DNA of 64,000 bases from Lutraria lutraria (Eukaryota > Mollusca > Bivalvia > Venerida > Mactridae). A program made the translations under genes and the position numbers. Where the stretch lies: assembly GCA_964023205.1 (NCBI GenBank), contig OZ026848.1, positions 34,893,912-34,957,911 on the forward strand, written 5' to 3'. Each line of letters starts with the position of its first letter. The stretch's first letter is position 1. Shown piece by piece: positions 1-12,900 of the stretch. The notes beneath the pieces were generated by a model. The model did no database searches. It had not been told where the DNA came from and was given only the letters and a program-made list of their open reading frames with translations.

Positions 1-1792
1 GAACAATTCTCTGATAGGACAGGTTTTCTAGTGTTAGTACGATACTCTGATAGGACATGTTGTACAGTGTAGGTACAATACTCTGATAGGACATGTTGTA
101 CAGTGTAGGTACAATACTCTGATAGAACTTGTTGTACAGTGTAGGTACAATACTCTGATAGGACATGTTGTACAGTGTTAGTACAATACTCTGATTGAAC
201 ATGTTGTACAGTGTAGGTACAATACTCTGATAGAACATGTTGTACAGTGTTAGTACAATACTCTGATGGAACATGTTCTACAGTGTTAGTACAATACTCT
301 GATAGGACATGTTGGACTGTGTAAGTACAATACTCTGATAGGACAGGTTGTACGGTGTATGTACAATACTCTGATAGAACATGTCGTACAGTGTTAGTAC
401 AATACTCTGATAGAACATGTTGTACTGTGTTAGTACAATACTCTGATAGGACATGTTGTACAGTGTTAGTACCATACTCTGATAGAACATGTTGTACAGT
501 GTAGGTACAATACTCTGATAGAACATGTTGTACAGTGTTAGTACAATACTCTGATAGAACATGTTGTACAGTGTTAGTACATTATTCTGATAGGACATGT
601 TGTACAGTGTTAGTACAATACTCTGATATGACATGTTGTACATTGTTAGTACAATACTCTAATAGAACATGTTGTACAGTGCTAGTACAATACTCTGATA
701 GGACATGTTGTAGAGTGTTAGTACAATACTCTGATAGGACAGGTTGTACATTGTTAGTACCATATTCTGATATAACATGTTGTCTAGTGTTAGTACAATA
801 CTCTAATAGAACATGTTGTACAGTGTTAGTACAATACTCTGATAGGACATATTGTACAGTCTTAGTGCAATATTCTGATAGAACATGTTGTCTAGTGTTA
901 GTACAATACTCTGATGTGACATGTTTTACAGTGTTAGAACAATACTCTGATAGAACAGGTTGTACTGTGTTACTACAATACTCTAATAGAACATGGTGTA
1001 CAGTGTTAGTACAATACACTGATAGGACATGTTGTCTAGTGTTAGTACAAGACTCTGATAGGACATGTTTTACAGTGTTAGTAAAATACTCTGATAGGAA
1101 AGGTTGTCTAGTGTTAGTACAATACTCTGATAGGTCATGTTGTCTAGTGTTAGTACAATACTCTGATAGGACATGTTTTCTAGTGTAAGTACAATACTCT
1201 GATAGGACATGTTGTACTGTGGAAGTACAATACTCTGATAGGACATGTTGTACAGTGTTAGTACAATACTCTGGTAGGACATGTTGTAATGTGTTAGTAC
1301 AATACTCTGATAGAACATGTTGTACATAGTTAGTACAATACTCTGATAGGACATGTTGTACTGAATAAGTACAATACTCTGATAGGACATGTTGTACTGT
1401 GTTAGTACAATACTCTGATAGGACATGTTGTACTGTGTTAGTACAATACTCTGATAGGACATGTTGTACTGTGTTAGTACAATACTCTGATAGGACATGT
1501 TGTACTGTGTTAGTACAATACTCTGATAGGACATGTTGTAATGTGTTAGTAAAATACTCTGATAGGACATGTTGTACTGTGTTAGTACAATACTCTGATA
1601 GGACTTGTTATACTGAATAAGTACAATACTCTGATAGGACACGTTGTACTGTGTAAGTTCAATACTCTGATAGGACATGTTGTACTGTGTAAGTCCTAAA
1701 CTCTGATAGGACATATTGTACTGTGTTAGTACAATACTCTGATAGAACATGTTGTACTGTGTTAGTACAATACTCTGATAGGACACGTTGTA
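1..1792. repeat. 36-bp satellite array, left segment
   Basis: Head-to-tail monomers of 36 bp; a consensus-like monomer is 1405-1440. Each monomer has the landmarks GTACAATACTCTGATAG, ACATGTTGTAC and a variable tail (TGTGTTA, AGTGTTA or TGTGTAA). The first 1.2 kb is more heterogeneous (TCTAGTG tails, TGTAGGT tails) than 1.3-1.79 kb, where several neighbouring monomers are identical. The array enters from the left window edge, so its true start is not seen. It is the same array as 4402-48183, split by an inserted element. No gene is present. Confidence 0.98.
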
Positions 1793-4401
1793 CACTCATT
1801 TTACGTGAAAAGGTACAAATAAAAAAAAGTAAAACCAAAATATTGACTATTTCAGAAAAGAACTTAAATACTTTCATAAAAAAGAACAACATATTACCAT
1901 ATTAAAAACATGTCTGGTGTCCCCAAACAGACCTTGGATTTAATGTTATTATAACTCAAATCGATCATGGTAATATACATAATAAAATACGTTACAGAGG
2001 ACAATCGCCAATATATAGAGATTACATATACACACAATACAATTAATCTTTTATAAATGGTATGAGAAAGACATTTTGAAGTCTACTAAACTGCAATTTT
2101 GTAAAATATGAAGAAAATCTTACTGTGATTTCGGATACAAATAAACGTGACATAAGATTTTTAATACATGTATAATTACATGATACTCCATTACCTGTAA
2201 ACGTTGTGATTTACGAAATAGAACGCTCAAAACGTTATAAAATGTCTCTCAATACTCCAGCTACATGTATGTGATAAAGTTTGAATACCTGGCTTAATAC
2301 AAGTAATTATCAGTTACAAAAAGGCGCATATAAGACGTGTAACGTATCTTACACCGTGGTATTAAATTTGTATGTGAAGCTAAATAAGTTTCATAATTTA
2401 AACATTATTGAAACTAGTGCAACATCATAAACACATAACAACATTAAAAATATTTTTTAGAATCAACAATCATTGTTTTCAGTTAAAGTCATAAAATGTT
2501 TACACAAGTTAATATGCACAATGTACTTAAAATGATGTATCTGTAAGAGTTTTACTTTTAAAACTGTATGGATTGTACAAACAATTTACTATGTAAAACA
2601 AATACAAATCTATGCGCTTTGAATCTCGTAAACTACACCACTATTGAAATTTTCTGCGAAATGTATTTGTTTGCCAATTTTAAAAATGATTAGCTAAATG
2701 TGTGTCATGTATGTTTGCTTTTAATTCTCAAAGAGCTGAGTATTTGGCTTTCACACAAGCTCTTATGATTAAGAAATGATCATAATGTCCTTGCATAATT
2801 ATATCTATGTATTTATCTGTGAACATCTAAATATTCACGATCTTCATTTTCTTAAGTCTATCAATATAGATCTATCCTTTTTCAGTCTGTGGTCGCCTAT
2901 TGTTTTGTGATATTTTTTTATATTTCTCTGTTCTCTCTTTGCCTCTCGGCTGCAGATTTTGTCATTTTTTGAAAGTATAACGACACTAATACGGTATTAA
3001 GTATCTGTATTTGCTCCAAATTAGACGTAAACTAGAATTTCCACGAAATGATTACAAAGAATTCAAAATTGGTGAGATACGTTATGTAAAAATAAAATAC
3101 GTTATGTAAAAATAAGATACGTTGTGTAAAAGTAAGATACGTTTTGGTATACAGTATGAGTTTTATGCATTTCAAACGACCAGCAACAGTTTTATTTTAA
3201 TAACATGAACAGTTTAAAACATACTTTACCAATGAATGTATCGAAATTATGTTAGTTTTGTCTGTATCATATATATAAGCTTGATAAGGTACGTTATATT
3301 CAATAAGATACGTTACGTTACTATTTGAGTGTAAGTCACCTTTGTCACTTATCGTAGTATTCATAATTTGATTTCTATTACTGCATCCATTGTTAATGTC
3401 AAGAAACAGCAGCAAATAATCTTCAACAAACTGGCCAGTAAATCTTTACCTACCTCTTTTCTGAAGTCACACATGGAATATTTGATTTAAAACTATTCCC
3501 GCGATTCAAACTTTTCAAACTTAGGCAAAACGAACAGCTACATGTTTCCGGTGGAAGTAAATTTGAAGATCATCCGCTCATAACCAATATGTGCGTGATT
3601 GAAAAGCTAATTGACTTGTTTGTATAATTGATGTAACGTATATTATTTCAACGTATCTTATGTACCGAGTATATTAAGAGGGACCTTAAAATAATTATAG
3701 TTAGCTCAATATAAACTTCGTGCTATTAAACATTGTTACACCTAAGACGTCGTAATTTTGTCAGCTTTTTACATTCAAATGTAAACAGTTGATTATACAG
3801 TTGAAATATCATGTAACGTATCTGACGAAAATATTTTAATAATTCCAGCTAGCGCTAAGAACTGTCTTAAATCTTTTATCTGACCATGTTCCAAGGATTA
3901 ATGTGTTTATTTTTCAAAGAAGTGATCATTGTAGGTAGTGAAAACATTTGTTTGCATAACAGTAATAGAAATCTGTACAGTAAAAAGTTGAGTTAATGTC
4001 GTGTAACGTATCTTATTTCAAAAACAGGGACAGACTGACAACTTGTATAACACGAGAAACCAAGCTGTACCATTTTCAATTATACATAAAATACATTGTT
4101 TACCACCTAATATAAAGTAAAAACACTACCTTTTATCGCTGAAATATTTATAAGAGTAGCTATAGAGTGACAAACTAATATACTGTGTACAGGGACAGGC
4201 AAAATAAGGCCTAATATGCTGCTTTGTAGATCCGACAAATTTTAAGCATGATAATGTTGGACCGTATACACCATTTTTCTAATAAATATGATAATTGTCA
4301 ACAAAAAGATAACGATTTTACAAACATTACCTGCCATGTCTGTCCTTAATTGATCGGGGACAGCTTAAAAAAGAATTGCTCAAACTATCGTAGAATGAGT
4401 G
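1793..4401. mobile_element. TIR DNA transposon, non-autonomous, inserted in the satellite (CMC/Chapaev-like candidate)
   Basis: The left end CACTCATTTTACG (1793-1805) and the right end CGTAGAATGAGTG (4389-4401) are inverted repeats matching at 12 of 13 positions. The flanks carry the direct duplication TGTA (1789-1792 and 4402-4405). Monomer bases 1765-1792 plus 4406-4413 add up to exactly one intact 36-bp satellite monomer, so the insertion boundaries are firm. The interior is AT-rich and unlike the satellite. It has no recognisable transposase; the longest open frame (minus, 3197-3415, 72 codons) resembles nothing I know. The terminal CAC, a TIR of about 13 bp, the 4-bp duplication and repeated internal motifs fit the CMC group (CACTA, Chapaev and relatives), but family assignment is inference. 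The element is probably mobilised in trans. Confidence 0.85.
3071..3145. repeat. 20-bp direct repeats inside the transposon (GATACGTTATGTAAAAATAA type)
   Basis: GATAC/AATAC boxes at 3076, 3096, 3116 and 3136 are spaced exactly 20 bp apart and are each followed by GTT. The same core, TACGTTA or its complement TAACGTA, recurs at 1988, 2340, 3288-3320, 3634, 3650, 3814 and 4004. The forward form dominates the left half and the complement the right half. Such repeated internal motifs are known as transposase-binding sites in CACTA elements; that role here is inferred. Confidence 0.7.
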
Positions 4402-6991
4402 TGTACTGTGTAAGTACAATACTCTGATAGGACATGTTGTACTGTGTAAGTCCTATACTCTGATAGAACATGTTCTACTGTGTTAGTACAATACTCTGAT
4501 AGGACACGTTGTACTGTGTAAGTACAATACTCTGAAAAGACACGTTGTACTGTGTAAGTACAATACTCTGATAAGACACGTTGTACTGTGTAAGTACAAT
4601 ACTCTGATAGGACATGTTGTACTGTGTAAGTCCTATACTCTGATAGAACATGTTGTACTGTGTTAGTACAGTACTCTGAAAGAACATGTTGTACAGTGTT
4701 AGTACAATACTCTGATAGAACGTGTTGTACTGTGTTAGTACAATACTCTGATAGGACACGTTGTACTGTGTAAGTACAATACTCTGATAGGACACGTTGT
4801 ACTGTGTAAGTCCTATACTCTGATAGGACATATTGTACTGTGTTAGTACAATACTCTGATAGAACATGTTGTACTGTGTTAGTACAATACTCTGATAGGA
4901 CATGTTGTACTGTGTAAGTCCTATACTCTGATAGGACATGTTGTACTGTGTAAGTACAATACTCTGATAGGACAGGTTGTACTGTGTTAGTACAATACTC
5001 TGAAAGGACATATTGTACTGTGTTAGTACAATACTCTGATAGGACATGTTGTACTGTGTTAATACAATACTCTGATAGGACATGTTGTACTGTGTTAGTA
5101 CAATACTCTGATAGGACATGTTGTACTGTGAAAGTCCTATACTCTGATAGGCCATGTTGTACTGTGTTAGTACAATACTCTGATAGGACATGTTGTACTG
5201 TGTTAGTACAATACTCTGATAGGACATATTGTACTGTGTTAGAACAATACTCTGATAGGACAGGTTGTACTGTGTTAGTACAATACTCTGATAGGACATA
5301 TTGTACTGTGTTAGTACAATACTCTGATAGGACATATTGTACTGTGTTAGTACAATACTCTGATAGGACATATTGTACTGTGTTAGTACAATACTCTGGT
5401 AGGACAGGTTGTACTGTGTTAGTACAATACTCTGATAGGACATATTGTACTGTGTTAGTACAATACTCTGATAGGACATATTGTACTGTGTTAGTACAAT
5501 ACTCTGATAGGACAGGTTATACAGTGTTAGTACAATACTCTGATAGGACAGGTTGTACTGTGTTAGTACAATACTCTGATAGGACATATTGTACTGTGTT
5601 AGTACAATACTCTGATAGGACATATTGTACTGTGTTAGTACAATACTCTGATAGGACATGTTGTACTGTGTAAGTCCTATACTCTGATAGGACATGTTGT
5701 ACTGTGTAAGTCCTATACTCTGATAGGACATGTTGTACTGTGTAAGTCCTATACTCTGATAGGACATGTTGTACTGTGTAAGTCCTATACTCTGATAGGA
5801 CATGTTGTACTGTGTAAGTCCTATACTCTGATAGGACATGTTGTACTGTGAAAGTCGTATACTCTGATAGGACATGTTGTACTTTGTAAGTCCTATACTC
5901 TGATAGGCCATGTTGTACTGTGTTAGTACAGTACTCTGATAGGACATGTTGTACTGTGTAAGTCCTATACTCTGATAGGACATGTTGTACTGTGTTAGTA
6001 CAGTACTCTGATAGAACATGTATTGTGTAAGTCCTATACTCTGATAGAACATGTTGTATTGTGTAAGTCCTATACTCTGATAGGACATATTGTACTGTGT
6101 TAGTGCAATATTCTGAAAGAACATGTTGTCTAGTGTTAGTACAATACTGTGATAGGACATGTTTTACAGAGTTAGTACAATACTCTGATAGGACATGTTT
6201 TACAGTGTTAGTTCAATACTCTGATAGAACAGGTTGTACTGTGTTACTACAATACTCTAATAGAACATGTTGTACAGTGTTAGTACAATACTCTGATAGG
6301 ACATGTTGTCTAGTGTTAGTACAATACTCTGATAGGAAAGGTTGTCTAGTGTTAGTACAATACTCTGATAGGACATGTTTTCTAGTGTTAGTACAATACT
6401 CTGATAGGACAGGTTGTACAGTGTTAGTACAATACTCTGATAGGACATGTTGTACTGTGTAAGTACAATACTCTGATAGGACAGATTGTACAGTGTTAGT
6501 ACAATACTCTGATAGGACATGTTGTAATGTGTTAGTATAATACTCTGACAGAACATGTTGTACATTGATAGTATAATATTCTGATAGGACATGTTGTACT
6601 GTGTTAGTACAATACTCTGATAGGACATGTTGTACAGTGTAAGTACAATACTCTGATAGGACATGTTGTACATTGTTAGTACAATACTTTGATAGGACAT
6701 GTTGTACTGTGTTAGTACAATACTCTGATAGGACATGTTGTACTGTCTTATTACAATACTCTGATAGGACATGTTGTACTGTGTAAGTCCTATACTCTGA
6801 TAGGCCATGTTGTACTGTGTTAGTACAGTACTCTGATAGGACATGTTGTACTGTGTTAGTACAATACTCTGATAGGACATGTCGTACTGTGTTAGTACAA
6901 TACTCTGATAGAACATGTTGTACTGTGTTAGTACAATACTCTGATAGGACACGTTGTACTGTGTAAGTCCTATACTCTGATAGAACATGTT

Positions 6992-9900
6992 CTACTGTGT
7001 TAGTACAATACTCTGATAGGAAACGTTGTACTGTGTAAGTACAATACTCTGACAGGACACGTTGTACTGTGTAAGTACAATACTCTGATAGGACATGTTG
7101 TAGTGTGTAAGTCCTATACTCTGATAGAACATGTTGTACTGTGTTAGTACAATACTCTGATAGAACATGTTGTACAGTGTTAGTACAATACTCTGATAGA
7201 ACATGTTGTACTGTGTTAGTACAATACTCTGATAGAACATGTTGTACAATGTTAGTACAATACTCTGATAGGACATGTTGTACAGTGTAGGTACAATACT
7301 CTGATAGAACATGTTGTACAGTGTTAGTACAATACTCTGATAGAACATGTTGTACGGTGTTAGTACAATACTCTGATAGTACATGTTGTACATTGTTAGA
7401 ACAATACTCTGATAGGACATGTTGTACTGTGTTAGTACAATACTCTGATAGAACATGTTGTACATTGTTAGTACAATACTCTGATAGGACATGTTGTACT
7501 GTGTTAGTACAATACTCTGATAGAACATGTTGTACATTGTTAGTACAATACTCTGATAGAACATGTTGTACAGTGTTAGAACAATACTCTGATAGGACAT
7601 ATTGTACTGTGTTAGTACAATACTCTGGTAGGACAGGTTGTACTGTGTTAGTACAATACTCTGATAGGACATATTGTACTGTGTTAGTACAATACTCTGA
7701 TAGGACATATTGTACTGTGTTAGTACAATACTCTGATAGGGCAGGTTATACAGTGTTAGTACAATACTCTGATAGGACAGGATGTACTGTGTTAGTACAT
7801 TACTCTGATAGGACATATTGTACTGTGTTAGTACAATACTCTGATAGGACATATTGTACTGTGTTAGTACAATACTCTGATAGGACATGTTGTACTGTGT
7901 AAGTCCTATACTCTGATAGGACATGTTGTACTGTGTAAGTCCTATACTCTGATAGGACATGTTGTACTGTGTAAGTCCTATACTCTGATAGGACATGTTG
8001 TACTGTGTAAGTCCTATACTCTGATAGGACATGTTGTACTGTGTAAGTCCTATACTCTGATAGGACATGTTGTACTGTGAAAGTCGTATACTCTGATAGG
8101 ACATGTTGTACTTTGTAAGTCCTATACTCTGATAGGCCATGTTGTACTGTGTTAGTACAGTACTCTGATAGGACATGTTGTACTGTGTAAGTCCTATACT
8201 CTGATAGGACATGTTGTACTGTGTTAGTACAGTACTCTGATAGAACATGTATTGTGTAAGTCCTATACTCTGATAGAACATGTTGTATTGTGTAAGTCCT
8301 ATACTCTGATAGGACATATTGTACTGTGTTAGTGCAATATTCTGAAAGAACATGTTGTCTAGTGTTAGTACAATACTGTGATAGGACATGTTTTACAGAG
8401 TTAGTACAATACTCTGATAGGACATGTTTTACAGTGTTAGTTCAATACTCTGATAGAACAGGTTGTACTGTGTTACTACAATACTCTAGTAGAACATGTT
8501 GTACAGTGTTAGTACAATACTCTGATAGGACATGTTGTCTAGTGTTAGTACAATACTCTGATAGGAAAGGTTGTCTAGTGTTAGTACAATACTCTGATAG
8601 GACATGTTTTCTAGTGTTAGTACAATACTCTGATAGGACAGGTTGTACAGTGTTAGTACAATACTCTGATAGGACATGTTGTACTGTGTAAGTACAATAC
8701 TCTGATAGGACAGATTGTACAGTGTTAGTACAATACTCTGATAGGACATGTTGTAATGTGTTAGTATAATACTCTGACAGAACATGTTGTACATTGATAG
8801 TATAATACTCTGATAGGACATGTTGTACTGTGTTAGTACAATACTCTGATAGGACATGTTGTACATTGTTAGTACAATACTCTGATAGGACATGTTGTAC
8901 TGTGTTAGTACAATACTCTGATAGGACATGTTGTACATTGTTAGTACAATACTCTGATAGGACATGTTGTACAGTGTAAGTACAATACTCTGATAGGACA
9001 TGTTGTACATTGTTAGTACAATACTTTGATAGGACATGTTGTACTGTGTTAGTACAATACTCTGATAGGACATATTGTACTGTGTTAGTACAATACTCTG
9101 ATAGGACAGGTTATACAGTGTTAGTACAATACTCTGATAGGACAGGTTGTACTGTGTTAGTACAATACTCTGATAAGACATATTGTACTGTGTTAGTACA
9201 ATACTCTGATAGGACATATTGTACTGTGTTAGTACAATACTCTGATAGGACATGTTGTACTGTGTAAGTCCTATACTCTGATAGGACATGTTGTACTGTG
9301 TAAGTCCTATACTCTGATAGGACATGTTGTACTGTGTAAGTCCTATACTCTGATAGGACATGTTGTACTGTGTAAGTCCTATACTCTGATAGGACATGTT
9401 GTACTGTGTAAGTCCTATACTCTGATAGGACATGTTGTACTGTGAAAGTCGTATACTCTGATAGGACATGTTGTACTTTGTAAGTCCTATACTCTGATAG
9501 GCCATGTTGTACTGTGTTAGTACAGTACTCTGATAGGACATGTTGTACTGTGTAAGTCCTATACTCTGATAGGACATGTTGTACTGTGTTAGTACAGTAC
9601 TCTGATAGAACATGTATTGTGTAAGTCCTATACTCTGATAGAACATGTTGTATTGTGTAAGTCCTATACTCTGATAGGACATATTGTACTGTGTTAGTGC
9701 AATATTCTGAAAGAACATGTTGTCTAGTGTTAGTACAATACTGTGATAGGACATGTTTTACAGAGTTAGTACAATACTCTGATAGGACATGTTTTACAGT
9801 GTTAGTTCAATACTCTGATAGAACAGGTTGTACTGTGTTACTACAATACTCTAATAGAACATGTTGTACAGTGTTAGTACAATACTCTGATAGGACATGT

Positions 9901-12900
9901 TGTCTAGTGTTAGTACAATACTCTGATAGGAAAGGTTGTCTAGTGTTAGTACAATACTCTGATAGGACATGTTTTCTAGTGTTAGTACAATACTCTGATA
10001 GGACAGGTTGTACAGTGTTAGTACAATACTCTGATAGGACATGTTGTACTGTGTAAGTACAATACTCTGATAGGACAGATTGTACAGTGTTAGTACAATA
10101 CTCTGATAGGACATGTTGTAATGTGTTCGTATAATACTCTGACAGAACATGTTGTACATTGATAGTATAATATTCTGATAGGACATGTTGTACTGTGTTA
10201 GTACAATACTCTGATAGGACATGTTGTACATTGTTAGTACAATACTCTGATAGGACATGTTGTACTGTGTTAGTACAATACTCTGATAGGACATGTTGTA
10301 CATTGTTAGTACAATACTCTGATAGGACATGTTGTACAGTGTAAGTACAATACTCTGATAGGACATGTTGTACATTGTTAGTACAATTCTTTGATAGGAC
10401 ATGTTGTACTGTGTTAGTACAATACTCTGATAGGACATGTTGTACTGTGTTATTACAATACTCTGATAGGACATGTTGTACTGTGTAAGTCCTATACTCT
10501 GATAGGCCATGTTGTACTGTGTTAGTACAGTACTCTGATAGGACATGTTGTACTGTGTTAGTACAATACTCTGATAGGACATGTCGTACTGTGTTAGTAC
10601 AATACTCTGATAGAACATGTTGTACTGTGTTAGTACAATACTCTGATAGGACACGTTGTACTGTGTAAGTCCTATACTCTGATAGAACATGTTCTACTGT
10701 GTTAGTACAATACTCTGATAGGAAACGTTGTACTGTGTAAGTACAATACTCTGACAGGACACGTTGTACTGTGTAAGTACAATACTCTGATAGGACATGT
10801 TGTACTGTGTAAGTCCTATACTCTGATAGAACATGTTGTACTGTGTTAGTACAATACTCTGATAGAACATGTTGTACAGTGTTAGTACAATACTCTGATA
10901 GAACATGTTGTACTGTGTTAGTACAATACTCTGATAGAACATGTTGTACAATGTTAGTACAATACTCTGATAGGACATGTTGTACAGTGTAGGTACAATA
11001 CTCTGATAGAACATGTTGTACAGTGTTAGTACAATACTCTGATAGAACATGTTGTACGGTGTTAGTACAATACTCTGATAGTACATGTTGTACATTGTTA
11101 GAACAATACTCTGATAGGACATGTTGTACTGTGTTAGTACAATACTCTGATAGAACATGTTGTACATTGTTAGTACAATACTCTGATAGGACATGTTGTA
11201 CTGTGTTAGTACAATACTCTGATAGAACATGTTGTACATTGTTAGTACAATACTCTGATAGAACATGTTGTACAGTGTTAGAACAATACTCTGATAGGAC
11301 ATATTGTACTGTGTTAGTACAATACTCTGGTAGGACAGGTTGTACTGTGTTAGTACAATACTCTGATAGGACATATTGTACTGTGTTAGTACAATACTCT
11401 GATAGGACATATTGTACTGTGTTAGTACAATACTCTGATAGGGCAGGTTATACAGTGTTAGTACAATACTCTGATAGGACAGGTTGTACTGTGTTAGTAC
11501 AATACTCTGATAGGACATATTGTACTGTGTTAGTACAATACTCTGATAGGACATATTGTACTGTGTTAGTACAATACTCTGATAGGACATGTTGTACTGT
11601 GTAAGTCCTATACTCTGATAGGACATGTTGTACTGTGTAAGTCCTATACTCTGATAGGACATGTTGTACTGTGTAAGTCCTATACTCTGATAGGACATGT
11701 TGTACTGTGTAAGTCCTATACTCTGATAGGACATGTTGTACTGTGTAAGTCCTATACTCTGATAGGACATGTTGTACTGTGAAAGTCGTATACTCTGATA
11801 GGACATGTTGTACTTTGTAAGTCCTATACTCTGATAGGCCATGTTGTACTGTGTTAGTACAGTACTCTGATAGGACATGTTGTACTGTGTAAGTCCTATA
11901 CTCTGATAGGACATGTTGTACTGTGTTAGTACAGTACTCTGATAGAACATGTATTGTGTAAGTCCTATACTCTGATAGAACATGTTGTATTGTGTAAGTC
12001 CTATACTCTGATAGGACATATTGTACTGTGTTAGTGCAATATTCTGAAAGAACATGTTGTCTAGTGTTAGTACAATACTGTGATAGGACATGTTTTACAG
12101 AGTTAGTACAATACTCTGATAGGACATGTTTTACAGTGTTAGTTCAATACTCTGATAGAACAGGTTGTACTGTGTTACTACAATACTCTAGTAGAACATG
12201 TTGTACAGTGTTAGTACAATACTCTGATAGGACATGTTGTCTAGTGTTAGTACAATACTCTGATAGGAAAGGTTGTCTAGTGTTAGTACAATACTCCGAT
12301 AGGACATGTTTTCTAGTGTTAGTACAATACTCTGATAGGACAGGTTGTACAGTGTTAGTACAATACTCTGATAGGACATGTTGTACTGTGTAAGTACAAT
12401 ACTCTGATAGGACAGATTGTACAGTGTTAGTACAATACTCTGATAGGACATGTTGTAATGTGTTAGTATAATACTCTGACAGAACATGTTGTACATTGAT
12501 AGTATAATACTCTGATAGGACATGTTGTACTGTGTTAGTACAATACTCTGATAGGACATGTTGTACATTGTTAGTCCAATACTCTGATAGGACATGTTGT
12601 ACTGTGTTAGTACAATACTCTGATAGGACATGTTGTACATTGTTAGTACAATTCTCTGATAGGACATGTTGTACAGTGTAAGTACAATACTCTGATAGGA
12701 CATGTTGTACATTGTTAGTACAATACTTTGATAGGACATGTTGTACTGTGTTAGTACAATACTCTGATAGGAAATGTTGTACTGTGTTATTACAATACTA
12801 TGATAGGACATGTTGTACTGTGTAAGTCCTATACTCTGATAGGCCATGTTGTACTGTGTTAGTACAGTACTCTGATAGGACATGTTGTACTGTGTTAGTA

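Noticed and set aside
3197..3415. 72-codon minus-strand frame inside the transposon
   Set aside because: No transposase motif; too short and unsupported.
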